Below, piece after piece: positions 17,259 to 26,423 of a stretch of 64,000 bases of DNA. The notes under the pieces are model-generated. The model worked only from the letters and a program-made list of their open reading frames with translations, searched no databases and was not told the DNA's origin. This DNA is from Lacipirellula parvula (lineage in GTDB: Bacteria > Planctomycetota > Planctomycetia > Pirellulales > Lacipirellulaceae), in assembly GCF_009177095.1 (NCBI RefSeq), contig NZ_AP021861.1, forward strand, positions 6,244,501-6,308,500, read 5' to 3'. The position numbers and the translations under genes are program-made. Each line of letters opens with the position of its first letter. Positions within the stretch are counted from its first letter, which is position 1.

Positions 17259-17284
17259 TTAAATCGACGCTGAATTCAGTCAGA

Positions 17285-18562
17285 TCAAACAGCCGACGTC
17301 GCATCGGCAAACTGATCGGCCACGGTCGGCGCCGGGAAGTTGGCGCCCAACTCGCGAACCTGCTCACGAATGCCGGCATGCACCTTCGCATCGTCGACGG
17401 CACGGAGGGCTTCCAGCATCCAGCCGCCGATGGTCCGCATCTCGTCGACGCCCATGCCGCGGGTAGTGAGGGCCGGCGTGCCGACGCGGATGCCGCTCGG
17501 GTCCATCGGCTTGCGTTGGTCGTACGGAATCATGTTTTTGTTGACCGTGATGCCCGCGGCGTCGAGGGCGTGCTCGGCTTGCTTGCCGCCGATTCCCAGC
17601 GGGGTCACGTCGACCAGCATCAGGTGATTGTCGGTGCCGCCGCTCACTAGACGCAGGCCGCCCGCCGTCAGCACTTCGGCCAGGGCCTTCGCGTTGGCCA
17701 TCACCTGCTTGATGTAGGTCTTGTACTCAGGCTGCAGCGCTTCGCCGAAGCAGACCGCCTTGCCGGCGATGACGTGCATCAGCGGGCCGCCTTGGATGCC
17801 GGGGAAGACGCGGCTGTTGATCGTCTTGCCGTACTCTTCCTTACTGAGGCACAGGCCGCCGCGCGGGCCGCGGAGCGTCTTGTGCGTGGTGGTCGTTACG
17901 AAGTCGGCGACCGGCACCGGGTTGTCGTGCAGTCCCGCAGCGACGAGTCCGGCATAGTGGGCCATGTCGACCATTAGCTTGGCGCCAACCTCGCGGGCGA
18001 TCTCGGCAAACTTGCCGTGCGGAATCTCGCGGGGGTACGCGCTGGCGCCGGCGACGATCAGCTTCGGCTTGTGCTCGCGGGCAAGCTTGGCAATCTGATC
18101 GAAGTCGAGCCGGTGGTCGTTCTCGCGAACGCCGTAGCTGACGAAGTTGTAGAGCATGCCCGAAATGTTCAGCCGCATGCCGTGGGTGAGGTGGCCGCCG
18201 TGGGCGAGGTCGAGGCCCAGCACCGTGTCGCCCGGTTCGAGAGCGGCGAGGTAGATCGCCGTGTTCGCCTGCGAACCGCTGTGGGGCTGCACGTTGGCGA
18301 ACTCGGCGCCAAACAGCTTCTTCGCCCGCTCGATGGCGAGGTTCTCTACCACGTCGACGTACTCGCAGCCGCCGTAGTATCGCTTGCCGGGGTAGCCCTC
18401 GGCGTACTTGTTCGTCAGCACGCTGCCGGCCGCCGCCATCACGGCGGGGCTCGTGTAGTTCTCGCTGGCGATCATTTCCAGGCCATCTTGCTGGCGCTGG
18501 ATTTCGTCAGCGACGGCGGACCAAACTTCGGGATCAGCGGCGGCGAGGGGATTGCTCATCAA
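17285..18562 (-). CDS. glyA: Serine hydroxymethyltransferase
   Basis: 425 residues, the usual length. Seen: the opening [19 protein letters not shown], the motif [17 protein letters not shown], and the PLP lysine Lys228 in [14 protein letters not shown]. Also seen are [12 protein letters not shown] and the C-terminal [19 protein letters not shown]. Known: GlyA interconverts serine and glycine with tetrahydrofolate and supplies one-carbon units. All catalytic regions are intact. It is monocistronic, with a 600-bp region upstream that also serves the divergent ABC exporter. Confidence 0.98.
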   Translation of the reverse strand: MMSNPLAAADPEVWSAVADEIQRQQDGLEMIASENYTSPAVMAAAGSVLTNKYAEGYPGKRYYGGCEYVDVVENLAIERAKKLFGAEFANVQPHSGSQANTAIYLAALEPGDTVLGLDLAHGGHLTHGMRLNISGMLYNFVSYGVRENDHRLDFDQIAKLAREHKPKLIVAGASAYPREIPHGKFAEIAREVGAKLMVDMAHYAGLVAAGLHDNPVPVADFVTTTTHKTLRGPRGGLCLSKEEYGKTINSRVFPGIQGGPLMHVIAGKAVCFGEALQPEYKTYIKQVMANAKALAEVLTAGGLRLVSGGTDNHLMLVDVTPLGIGGKQAEHALDAAGITVNKNMIPYDQRKPMDPSGIRVGTPALTTRGMGVDEMRTIGGWMLEALRAVDDAKVHAGIREQVRELGANFPAPTVADQFADATSAV

Positions 18563-19160
18563 CGGGGGCTCTTTGTGGGCTTAGCGACGTGTCGAGTTGG
18601 GGGCAAAAATGTTCCGCCATGCTAGCCCTCGGCTAGCCAGCCGAGGTTCCGTGGAACGCCGCGACATCGAGCGACCCGACAGGCATCGCAACTAATTATC
18701 GCAACTCCATTTAGACGCAACATTGTCATTGTCAGAGCACTGGCGGAGGGTGTCAATCGCCGCGAATCGCGCACGCGGCGCAAGCGCCAGCGTTCCGGCC
18801 AAGTCCCGCCAAGAATGGTCGTTGGGGGGCGAACTTCTATAATCCTATGTTCCCGCTCAGTTTTGGCAGCGGGGCCTCTGCGTGCCGCCCTCCGGCGGCC
18901 CCTGGCGACTTTCCCGCGATGCCCCACCTACCGCCGACTTACTGGCCGCCGATTTGACGCTTCCCCTGTGGGATCCGTTCCCTGTGGGAGGCGTCTCCGA
19001 CGCCGATTCCGCTCACCACCACAAGCGGTGGTGGCTACGCAGCGCCGCTTCGGGGTCGGAGACCCCTCCCACATTTTGAGATCCCACATTGTTGAGATAG
19101 CACTTCCCCCGCACGGGTTCATCTTGCACGTTTCACCCGGAGACGATTATCACGACCGCT
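18563..19160. promoter_or_regulatory. Long divergent intergenic region (glyA / ABC exporter)
   Basis: No convincing gene is seen in about 600 bp. A perfect TATAAT lies at 18838-18843, reading toward the ABC exporter at 19161, which would give a leader of about 310 nt. Inverted arms (gtgggaggcgtctccgacg, 18985-19005, and its partner at 19053-19073) lie in that leader. A ctcggctagccagccgag hairpin is near 18628-18645 on the glyA side. Confidence 0.45.
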
Positions 19161-22001
19161 ATGCTTCACGAAGAACTGCCGCTCGCCGTCAAGAAGGAAC
19201 TCGACGTTCAGGGACTCAACGGGGTCCCGGTGCTGCTGTCGACCAGCACCGATCTTTCCCTCTCGGGGAAGCCGCGGCGGCATTGGATCGTCGCCACCCA
19301 CGCCAACGTCGCGGCCGTCTCGGAGCAAGCCGAAGGCGAAGCGACCCAGCCGACGCCGCGCGTTGAAAGCTACGTCCCCGTCGCCGACGTGCAAGAGTTC
19401 CGCACCCAGGGCGCCGTCGGCTCCGGCTTCTTACAGGCGTACGTCGACGACCACTGGGTCGACCTGGCCCGCTATTCAAACGCTGAGGCCGATCGGTTCC
19501 ACCGCGTCGCCCGTAGCCTCGAAGAACTGCGGACCACCGGCGCCATTGAGATCCACGAAGGCGAGACGTTACAGAAAACTCACTGCGAGAAGTGCGACCA
19601 GCGATTGCCGACGCCGGGCGAAGCCTGCCCGCGTTGCATTCCACGCAAGGCAATCCTCAGCCGGCTGGCCCAAATGTTGTGGCCCTACCGCGTGACGGCG
19701 GCGATCATGTGCGGCTTGATGCTGGTAGGTGTTGCGGCCGAATTGGTCCCACCGCGACTGCAGGCCTATCTGGTCGATCACATTCTCAACAACGGCCAGC
19801 GGACACTCAATCCGCAATCACTCGTCTCGGCGCTCATGGCCGTCGTATCAGCGCTCGCGATCGCTCGGGTCGTGCTGAGCCTCGTGAACTTCGCAAAGGG
19901 GCGCATGGCGACCCGCGTCGGCGTGACTCTCACCTTCGATCTGCGCGCGAAGCTGGTTGAGAAACTTCACTCGCTGGGACTCGGCTACTACGACCGCCAT
20001 CAAGTCGGCTCGATCACCAGCCGCGTCGCCTACGACAGCGAAGTGATCCAAAGCTTGCTGCAGCAAATCACCGGCGGCTTCCTATTGCAAATCGTCCAAG
20101 TGACGGCCGTCGGCGTCATGCTCTTCACCATCAACCCCAAGCTGGCCATCTACACCTTGATCCCGGCGCCGCTGGTGATCATCGGCAGTTGGTACTTCTG
20201 GAAGCGGGTCCACCCGAAGCATTACCGCTACTGGGATAGCAGCAGCAAACAGGCGGGGATGCTGTCGGGAATGCTGTCGGGAATCCGCGTCGTGAAGGCG
20301 TTCGCTCAGGAAGATCGCGAGTACTCCCGCTTCAATCGCATCAGCGACTACCTCCGCACCTCGCGGATTCACGTTGATTACTCGACCGCGGCCTTCTCGG
20401 CAACGATGCAGCTGATTTTCAGCCTCGGCGGCTTAATCGTCTGGTATGTCGGCGGTCGAGACGTTCTCTCCGGAAAGATGACCATCGGCGAACTCATGGG
20501 CTTTCTCGCGTATCTCGCGATGTTCTACACGCCGCTGGCGACGCTCTCGCAGTTCACCACTTGGCTCACCAACTTCCTCACCGGCTGCCAACGGGTGTTT
20601 GAGTTGCTCGACACGCCGGTGGAATCGACCGATCCCGCCGAGCCGGTCGACCTGCCAGAAGTGCAAGGCCGCATCGAGTTCGACAAGGTGACCTTCGGGT
20701 ACGAACGCCACCAGCCGGTGCTACGCGACGTCAACTTCGCCATCGAACCGGGCGAGACGATCGGCATCGTCGGCAAGAGCGGCAGCGGCAAAACAACGCT
20801 CGTGAACCTGCTCTGCCGGTTCTACGACGTCAACGAAGGCCGCGTCCTCGTCGACGGGGTCGACGTGCGGCAACTCGCCTCCAATCAACTCCGGCGACAA
20901 GTCGGCGTCGTGTTGCAAGAACCGTTCATGTTCCGCGGCACGATCTGGGACAACCTCGTGTACGGCCTGCCGACGAGCAGCCAAGAGCAAGCGATCGCCG
21001 CGGCGAAGGCGGCCCAGTCGCACGAGTTTATTCTTAACTCGCCGCTGGGGTACGACACCTGGCTCGGCGAGCGGGGCGCCGGCCTTTCCGGCGGCGAGCG
21101 CCAACGCCTCTCGATCGCTCGGGCGATTTTGTACGATCCGCCGATCTTGGTCCTCGACGAAGCGACGAGCAGCGTCGACGCCGAGAGCGAGCAAGCGATC
21201 CAGCAGGCGCTCAAAGCGCTCACCCGCGGACGGACGACGATCGCGATCGCCCACCGGCTGTCGACGCTGCGTGATGCACATCGAATTCTGGTGTTCGACC
21301 GCGGCCGCTTGGTGGAACAAGGAAGCCACGAGCAGCTCATCGCTGAGAACGGCCGCTATGCGAAACTCGTGCGACTGCAGTCGCAGACTTCGCCAAAGGC
21401 TTCGATCGACGATCTGCTTGAGAAGGCCGATGACGGCAGCGCCGACGAAGCAAAGGCAACCGCCGAGCAAGACGCCGCGGCCGAAGCGAAGAAGTTCCTG
21501 CCGAAGTGGCTGCTGCCGGGCGATGCCGAGATCTGCGCCGGCGCTCGCGACACGATGACGGTCGTCCTCGCGAATGACCAAGTCCACCGCGGCGTCTTCG
21601 CGGTGAACTTGTTCCCCGCGACGAACCCCGAAGACTACATCAGCCTTCGCGTCTGGACCCGCGACGGCGAGCAACAAGAAGTCGGCATCCTCCGCAACCT
21701 GAAGGAGTGGCCGGCGGAAGCGCGGCAGCTCGTCCGCTCGGCGCTCGATCGCCGTTACTTCCTGCAAACGATCGACGGCGTCGACGCCATCAGCCTCGAA
21801 CTCGGCCACCTCCACTGCGACGTCCGCACCCCGCACGGCCCGCGAAGGTTCACGATGCGGTGGAGCCAAAGCCAGGTGCAAGACTTCGGCGAGCGCGGCA
21901 AAATGCTGCTCGACCTCGACGACAACCGCTTCCTGGTGCCCGACGTGCAGACGCTGCCGCCGAAGGAGCGGGAGTTGTTCCAGCGGTATGTTTATTGGTA
22001 A
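19161..22001 (+). CDS. ABC exporter fused to a C-terminal DUF1854 region
   Basis: 946 residues. Order: an N-terminal region of unknown fold (1-135), a zinc-ribbon-like CxxC..CxxC (HCEKCDQRLPTPGEACPRC, ~141-160), an ABC exporter membrane domain with about six TMs (~175-455), the nucleotide-binding domain (Walker A GKSGSGKTT ~538, signature LSGGERQR ~642, Walker B ILVLDEATSSVDAE ~664), a charged linker, then ~775-946, which reads like DUF1854 (PEDYISLRVWTRDGEQQEVG, LRNLKEWPAEARQLV, LELGHLHCDVRTPHGPRRF). Known: DUF1854 is often a separate protein linked to cyanophycin-metabolism ABC transporters. Here both lie on one chain. Inference: a homodimeric inner-membrane exporter of unknown cargo. Confidence 0.85.
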   Translation: MLHEELPLAVKKELDVQGLNGVPVLLSTSTDLSLSGKPRRHWIVATHANVAAVSEQAEGEATQPTPRVESYVPVADVQEFRTQGAVGSGFLQAYVDDHWVDLARYSNAEADRFHRVARSLEELRTTGAIEIHEGETLQKTHCEKCDQRLPTPGEACPRCIPRKAILSRLAQMLWPYRVTAAIMCGLMLVGVAAELVPPRLQAYLVDHILNNGQRTLNPQSLVSALMAVVSALAIARVVLSLVNFAKGRMATRVGVTLTFDLRAKLVEKLHSLGLGYYDRHQVGSITSRVAYDSEVIQSLLQQITGGFLLQIVQVTAVGVMLFTINPKLAIYTLIPAPLVIIGSWYFWKRVHPKHYRYWDSSSKQAGMLSGMLSGIRVVKAFAQEDREYSRFNRISDYLRTSRIHVDYSTAAFSATMQLIFSLGGLIVWYVGGRDVLSGKMTIGELMGFLAYLAMFYTPLATLSQFTTWLTNFLTGCQRVFELLDTPVESTDPAEPVDLPEVQGRIEFDKVTFGYERHQPVLRDVNFAIEPGETIGIVGKSGSGKTTLVNLLCRFYDVNEGRVLVDGVDVRQLASNQLRRQVGVVLQEPFMFRGTIWDNLVYGLPTSSQEQAIAAAKAAQSHEFILNSPLGYDTWLGERGAGLSGGERQRLSIARAILYDPPILVLDEATSSVDAESEQAIQQALKALTRGRTTIAIAHRLSTLRDAHRILVFDRGRLVEQGSHEQLIAENGRYAKLVRLQSQTSPKASIDDLLEKADDGSADEAKATAEQDAAAEAKKFLPKWLLPGDAEICAGARDTMTVVLANDQVHRGVFAVNLFPATNPEDYISLRVWTRDGEQQEVGILRNLKEWPAEARQLVRSALDRRYFLQTIDGVDAISLELGHLHCDVRTPHGPRRFTMRWSQSQVQDFGERGKMLLDLDDNRFLVPDVQTLPPKERELFQRYVYW

Positions 22002-22023
22002 GCGTCGACGAGTCGACGCGCTT

Positions 22024-22047
22024 AGCCCCCGGTCAGTGACCGGGGGT
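22024..22047. repeat. cccccggtcagtgaccggggg hairpin
   Basis: A strong hairpin lies between two convergent genes (ABC exporter stop at 22001, next gene stop at 22061). It probably helps end both transcripts, but has no T-run. Confidence 0.6.
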
Positions 22048-22060
22048 AGCACGGCGTCGG

Positions 22061-23377
22061 TCAATCAGCGGGTGCAATCTCCACTTCGACTGCCCCGCCA
22101 TTATCCCCCAGCTTCGCCGGCGAGTCGTTCACCCGTAGGCAAAGCACGCCGTCGCTCTTCGGTTGAATGACCGCCGCGCTGCCGATCAGCAGCGGTCTGG
22201 CGAACGACGGGTCGCCCTCGCTCGGCTTCGCGCTCGCGATGGCGCCAAGCAAGACGCCTAGCGGCATGCCGTCGTGATACTCGATCGTCACGCCGTTAGG
22301 TTCGCAGGGCCACGGTTCGCCGTCGTTGGCAATTTGAAACTGGCCCTTCGCGCTGACGCGGTACGACTTGCCCGCTTCTAACTTCCAGCCAGTCGCCTGC
22401 CAGCCGCGGTCGGCGGCGATGGAGACCTCCGTCGCGCCGCGCTTGGCGGCGGGTTGCAACGCGATCGCCATTCGTTCGAAATCGTAGCCGTAGTCGAGTT
22501 GAGCAACGAACGCCGCCCACTGCTGGTTGAGCAACCGCCATTTGGGGCCGTAGGCCGCTCGGAACTTGTCGTTGAACGCCGGGTCGGCAACGACGCCCTT
22601 CAACGACCTAAACTCCTCGCGAAACGCCGGCGTCCCATCTAGCATCGACGCCAGCGCCCAGGTCCACGCGTAGTGCTCGGTATCAAGCTGCCGGCGATTG
22701 TCGACTTCGATTACCGCTTCAATGGGCCAAGGCTTCCCAGCCTTCACGGCGTCTCGAACGATCTTCACCCGCCCCCACATCGGCACGCCCTCTTTCGACG
22801 CCGGCATCACGCCGAGTTCCAGCTGGCCATCCTGCCAGCGATGCGTGCCGAGCAGTTCGGCCATCCCCTCCATGTACCACCCTGCCCCGGCGCCGCCGAG
22901 TTGCGTCTGCATGAACGCGTGCGTTCCCTCGTGCAGCAGCAAATGGCGGCGATAGTAGTCGCTCGGCTGCTCGACGAGCCAGAACTCGTAGTTGCGGTTG
23001 TATCCGTTGGCGAAGTCGCGATTCTCTTCCGGCAGCAGCCCGAGCGCCGCAAACTTCTCCCGATCGCTGATGAGGAAGCCGACGAACTTGCCGCGTACGG
23101 AGCGCTCGTCGAGTTCAAAATATTTGGCCCACAGCGGAATCGCCGCGTCGAACACGGCGGGCAGCTCGTCGACGGCGGGGCTCAACGGCAAATCGGTGAA
23201 CAGGCGAATGTGCTGGCCCGTCAGTTCGCGAATGCCAGCCGCCGCGGCGCGCTCGGCGTCGACCTCGCGCGGCAGCGGGGCGTTGGCAGCGTGAGCAATT
23301 GGCGCGTTCACCGCCAGCACTGCCGCGCACGCGATTGCGAACGCCAACAAACAGATTCTCGAAAGACGCAACCGCAT
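22061..23377 (-). CDS. Secreted metallopeptidase-like protein with C-terminal lectin-like module
   Basis: 438 residues from ATG 23377; ATG 23395 is an alternative six codons earlier. Seen: a signal peptide (RICLLAFAIACAAVLAVNAP), a catalytic-type HEGTH at residues 149-153 within LLLHEGTHAFMQ, and a downstream WYMEGMAELLG that could give the third ligand. The C-terminal ~120 residues (WQATGWKLEAGKSYRVSAKG, then GVLLGAI and LCLRVND) resemble the LecA-type sugar-binding beta sandwich. Known: DUF1570-type planctomycete proteins share the HExxH...MxExxA layout. Inference: a periplasmic or surface zinc hydrolase that binds carbohydrate. Divergent from the UPF0173 gene. Confidence 0.7.
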   Translation of the reverse strand: MRLRLSRICLLAFAIACAAVLAVNAPIAHAANAPLPREVDAERAAAAGIRELTGQHIRLFTDLPLSPAVDELPAVFDAAIPLWAKYFELDERSVRGKFVGFLISDREKFAALGLLPEENRDFANGYNRNYEFWLVEQPSDYYRRHLLLHEGTHAFMQTQLGGAGAGWYMEGMAELLGTHRWQDGQLELGVMPASKEGVPMWGRVKIVRDAVKAGKPWPIEAVIEVDNRRQLDTEHYAWTWALASMLDGTPAFREEFRSLKGVVADPAFNDKFRAAYGPKWRLLNQQWAAFVAQLDYGYDFERMAIALQPAAKRGATEVSIAADRGWQATGWKLEAGKSYRVSAKGQFQIANDGEPWPCEPNGVTIEYHDGMPLGVLLGAIASAKPSEGDPSFARPLLIGSAAVIQPKSDGVLCLRVNDSPAKLGDNGGAVEVEIAPAD

Positions 23378-23432
23378 GCCCACCCCATTCGCCATTCCGC
23401 CGAAGCCATTTCGCCCCGACGCTTGCCTCCAT

Positions 23433-23450
23433 TGTACCCACCGGGGTACA
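23433..23450. promoter_or_regulatory. Candidate operator palindrome TGTACCC-N4-GGGTACA
   Basis: A perfect 7+7 inverted repeat with a 4-bp centre, located between two divergent genes whose starts are at 23377 and 23495. Position and symmetry suit a dimeric repressor or activator. No regulator gene is adjacent. Confidence 0.4.
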
Positions 23451-23494
23451 AGTGCAGGCAGCGCGTCCACCGTCACTTGCCCGCGAGAATCCGC

Positions 23495-24184
23495 ATGTCC
23501 GTTACAATCACCTGGCTCGGCCACTCCTGTTTCGCCCTCGAAGCCGACGGCCAACGCCTATTGATCGACCCCTTCCTGAACGACAACTCCGCCGCTCCCA
23601 TCAAAGCGGCCCAAGCCGAGGCCGATTTCATCCTCCTCACCCACGGCCATTTCGACCACGTGGCCGACGCCCCGGCGATCGCCAAGCGAACCGGCGCCAT
23701 GGTGCTGGCGAACTTTGAAGTGTGCGAGTGGCTCAAACGCGAAGGCGTCTCTGAAGACAAAGTCATCCCGATGAATCCCGGCGGCAGCGTCAAGCCGCCG
23801 TTCGGCCGCGTGAAGTTCACCATCGCCCACCATAGCTCCAGCACGCCCGACGGAGCCTACGGCGGCGTGCCGGGCGGGCTGCTCATCGAGATTGCCGGCA
23901 AGCGGCTCTACTTCGCCGGCGATACGGCCCTGTTCCTCGACATGAAGCTGATCGGCCTCGGCGGACTCGACCTCGCGGTGCTGCCGATCGGCGACCAGTT
24001 TACAATGGGCCCCGAGGACGCGGTCGAGGCGGTGAAGTTCCTGAACCCCAAGAAAGTCGCGCCCTGCCACTACAATACTTGGCCGCCGATCGCCCAAGAC
24101 GCTGGCGCCTGGGCCGAGCTAGTTCGCCGGCAAACCGCGGCGGAGCCGATCGTGGTCGAACCGGGCGGCAAGTTCGTGGTATGA
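23495..24184 (+). CDS. UPF0173 metal-dependent hydrolase (metallo-beta-lactamase fold)
   Basis: 229 residues from ATG 23495. A longer reading frame opens at 22673 but overlaps the divergent gene and is an artefact. Seen: ITWLGHSCFALE opening, the LTHGHFDHVADAP metal motif (HxHxDH type), AHHSSS, FAGDTALF, and the final CHYNTWPPI. Known: this order defines the YtkL/UPF0173 branch of the metallo-beta-lactamase superfamily; its physiological substrate is unknown. Cytoplasmic. A hairpin follows its stop. Confidence 0.9.
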   Translation: MSVTITWLGHSCFALEADGQRLLIDPFLNDNSAAPIKAAQAEADFILLTHGHFDHVADAPAIAKRTGAMVLANFEVCEWLKREGVSEDKVIPMNPGGSVKPPFGRVKFTIAHHSSSTPDGAYGGVPGGLLIEIAGKRLYFAGDTALFLDMKLIGLGGLDLAVLPIGDQFTMGPEDAVEAVKFLNPKKVAPCHYNTWPPIAQDAGAWAELVRRQTAAEPIVVEPGGKFVV

Positions 24185-24201
24185 TTCAGCCGGCCTGAAG
24201 A

Positions 24202-24222
24202 CCCCTCCCGTAAAGGGAGGGG
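24202..24222 (+). terminator. CCCCTCCC/GGGAGGGG hairpin after the hydrolase gene
   Basis: An 8-bp perfect stem with a 5-nt loop, 18 bp after the stop at 24184. There is no T-tract, so it may be a processing or attenuation hairpin instead. Confidence 0.4.
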
Positions 24223-24322
24223 CTCGCCAGGGGCCTTTGCGCCGCTTCGCTCCTTATTCCTTAACATCTTCGACATTGATACCGCTGCTCTTCGAACAGT
24301 CGACCATACGGAACAACAAAAC

Positions 24323-25258
24323 ATGCCGTCGCTCATCGCCCCTACGGTTCGCGCCGCCTTCGCTACGCTCCTGCTCGCCTCGGCCACTGTCGCTCAAGCC
24401 GCCGATGCGATCGCTTGGAAGTTCTCGCCCGGTTTGGTGAACCGCTTCCAAATGAACCAGGAAACCAAGGTCACCAAGACTGGCGCCGGCGGCGACATGT
24501 CGGTCGATACGCTGCTCACCATCGACCTGTCGTGGGCCGTGAAGGAAGTGAACGCCGACGGCTCGGCCGTACTCGAACAGAAGATCGACCGCATGCGGAT
24601 GACGGTGACGACGAGCGACGGGTTGAAGTCGGAAATCGACACCGACTCGAAGGATCCCGCCCAAGGCCAAGCGGCGATGGCGGCGCCGCTGCTCAAGGCG
24701 ATCACCGGCAACGTCTTCATCATCACGATGACCCCGCGCGGCGAAGTGACGAACGTCGTCGTTCCCGATGCGGTCACCGAAGCGCTTAAGAATCAACCCG
24801 GCGCACCGCAAATGGGCGAACTCGCCAGTGCCGAAGGTTTTAAGAAGCTCGTCGGCCAGGCGTCGTTCGTATTGCCTGAGGGACTCACCGTTGGCAAGGA
24901 GTGGACCAGCACGACGGAATCGAAGCTCCCGGTCGTTGGTACGCAAAAAGCTGTGACCACCTACAAGTTCGAAGGCCCGATCGACCAAGAAGGAACGAAG
25001 CTTGAGAAGTTTACCGCCAAGGTCGACATCAGCTTCTCCGGCGGCGAGGTGACGGTTGAAGTGCCGAGCCAAGAATCAAACGGCGAGATTCTATTCAACG
25101 CCGAGGCGGGCCGGCTCGAACAATCGAAGATCACGCAGGTAACGAATCTGAAGATTTCGAACCTGAAGATTCCGGAACTGAAGGACGCCGCAGGCCAGGT
25201 CGTCGAACAGAAGATCGAGCAAACGATCGGCGTGAAGTGGGTGCCGGACGTGAAGTAA
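24323..25258 (+). CDS. Exported DUF6263-like protein
   Basis: 311 residues with a signal peptide (TLLLASATVAQAADA, cleavage near 27). Seen: a beta-rich soluble protein starting IAWKFSPGLVNRFQMNQETK, with internal TIDLSWAVKEVNADGSAVLE and a basic/acidic repeating C-terminus (LKISNLKIPELKDAAG). Known: this pattern is like the DUF6263 family, which lacks an assigned function. Inference: a periplasmic or surface protein. It has its own upstream region of about 140 bp and is followed by repeat blocks. Confidence 0.65.
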   Translation: MPSLIAPTVRAAFATLLLASATVAQAADAIAWKFSPGLVNRFQMNQETKVTKTGAGGDMSVDTLLTIDLSWAVKEVNADGSAVLEQKIDRMRMTVTTSDGLKSEIDTDSKDPAQGQAAMAAPLLKAITGNVFIITMTPRGEVTNVVVPDAVTEALKNQPGAPQMGELASAEGFKKLVGQASFVLPEGLTVGKEWTSTTESKLPVVGTQKAVTTYKFEGPIDQEGTKLEKFTAKVDISFSGGEVTVEVPSQESNGEILFNAEAGRLEQSKITQVTNLKISNLKIPELKDAAGQVVEQKIEQTIGVKWVPDVK

Positions 25259-25270
25259 CCGCCGCCCCAA

Positions 25271-25441
25271 GTAGCCGCCGGTCAACGACCGGCCGGAGCG
25301 GAAATCAAATGGGGAATGCTGAATGTGGAGTGGGGTAGGATCACGAGCGCCTCCCTCATCCCCCATTCAGCATTCCCCATTCAGCATTCCCCATTCGCCA
25401 TTACTTCGTTCCGCTCCAGCGGCTCGTTGAGCCGCGGCTAC
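25271..25441. repeat. Nested repeat block (gtagccg outer, aatggggaatgctgaatg inner)
   Basis: Outer arms are at 25271-25300 and 25413-25441. The inner arms (about 25308-25330 and 25360-25400) contain tandem ccccattcagcatt units. It lies between two convergent genes and overlaps the last codons of the Rieske gene by a few bases. Confidence 0.8.
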
Positions 25442-25764
25442 TCCGCCTTCGTCGGCGTCGTGCGGACCTGGATCTCATCCCCAACGACCCGCGTCTCGAA
25501 CGCGTCGATCTTGATCCGCGGATTGTCGCACCACGTCCCGTCGCACACCGAAAAGTGCCAGGCGTGCCAGGGGCAAGTCACCACCCCCTCGGCGTCCATA
25601 TATCCGGCGCCAAGCGACGCCCCCATGTGCGGGCACAAATCGTCGATTGCGAAATACTCGCCCCCGCGATTGAACACGGCCACCAGCCGCTCGCCGACCT
25701 GAAACGTCCCCCCCTGCCCCTCGGCAATGGCTCCCACGCGGGCAACGGTGACAAACTCAGACAT
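25438..25764 (-). CDS. Rieske [2Fe-2S] protein (NirD/ferredoxin-like)
   Basis: 108 residues. Seen: the cluster ligands Cys44-x-His46 (DDLCPHMGAS) and Cys64-x2-His67 (VTCPWHAWHF), and the small single-domain length of Rieske ferredoxins. There is no signal peptide or membrane segment. Known: such proteins pass electrons to oxygenases or act as small nitrite reductase subunits. Here there is no partner gene, and the nitrite reductase of this window already has a fused NirD-like domain. Inference: a soluble electron carrier for an unknown oxygenase. Confidence 0.85.
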   Translation of the reverse strand: MSEFVTVARVGAIAEGQGGTFQVGERLVAVFNRGGEYFAIDDLCPHMGASLGAGYMDAEGVVTCPWHAWHFSVCDGTWCDNPRIKIDAFETRVVGDEIQVRTTPTKAE

Positions 25765-25833
25765 ACGGGCAATTCGCTTGGTGGCAGATGGAGCCGTTGA
25801 GCTTACCCCCCCAACGGCCGCCGCTCAACGACG

Positions 25834-25977
25834 AGTAGCCGCGGCTCAACGAGCCGCCGGAGCGGAACTCGAACAAGGGCGAATGGGGAGGAAACTCACG
25901 CACGACTCTTCCCTCCCCTCATTCCCCATTCCCCATTCTTTCCGCCCCGCTCCGGCCGGTCGTTGAACGGCGGCTAC
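25834..25977. repeat. Nested repeat block upstream of mazG-like gene
   Basis: Outer gtagccg-family arms are at 25834-25863 and 25949-25977; inner gaatggggagg and cattccccattcc arms are at about 25879-25940. A gtcattcgtcattcag word cluster (26036-26063) lies just before the next start codon. The whole 313-bp gap from 25765 to 26077 is repeat-derived. Confidence 0.75.
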
Positions 25978-26077
25978 CATTCGCTGGCGGCTACTACAGT
26001 CGCCACGCGGCCAATTCCGAGTACAATATCCATTCCGTCATTCGGATTTCGTCATTCGTCATTCAGCGTCTCCGCCT

Positions 26078-26389
26078 ATGCCAGCCGACGTTTCGCTCCG
26101 CGAGTTCCAGCAACTCATACGCGGGATGTATCACGAGAAGGACGTTGCCCGCGGCGTCGACGGGACGTTCATGTGGCTGATGGAGGAGGTGGGCGAACTC
26201 GCCGCCGCCCTTCGCGAAGGGACGCACGAAGAACAGGCGATGGAGTTCGCCGACGTGCTCGCCTGGCTGACGACGATCGCCAACGTGGCAGGGATCGACC
26301 TCTCGGCCGCTCTGGAAAAGAAGTACGGCGGCGGCTGCCCCGGCTGCGGCCACCTCATTTGCACCTGCGACGATGCGGAGAAGCCGTGA
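26078..26389 (+). CDS. MazG-like nucleotide pyrophosphohydrolase
   Basis: 103 residues. Seen: the acidic helix FMWLMEEVGELAAAL with EExxE (~30-40) and EFADVLAWLTTIA (~60-72), the metal-binding pattern of MazG. Odd: a C-terminal zinc-finger-like CPGCGHLICTC (residues ~86-97) not usual for the family. Known: MazG-type enzymes hydrolyse NTPs or dNTPs to monophosphates to clean the nucleotide pool. Its TGA overlaps an in-frame GTG of the next gene, so the two may be translationally coupled. Confidence 0.85.
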   Translation: MPADVSLREFQQLIRGMYHEKDVARGVDGTFMWLMEEVGELAAALREGTHEEQAMEFADVLAWLTTIANVAGIDLSAALEKKYGGGCPGCGHLICTCDDAEKP

Positions 26390-26423
26390 GCGATTCCCCG
26401 CTGAAGCCAACCGCAATTTCTAG

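Noticed and set aside
22673-23494. N-terminal extension of the UPF0173 ORF
   Set aside because: It overlaps the divergent secreted gene. The conserved family start MSVTITWLGHS is at 23495.
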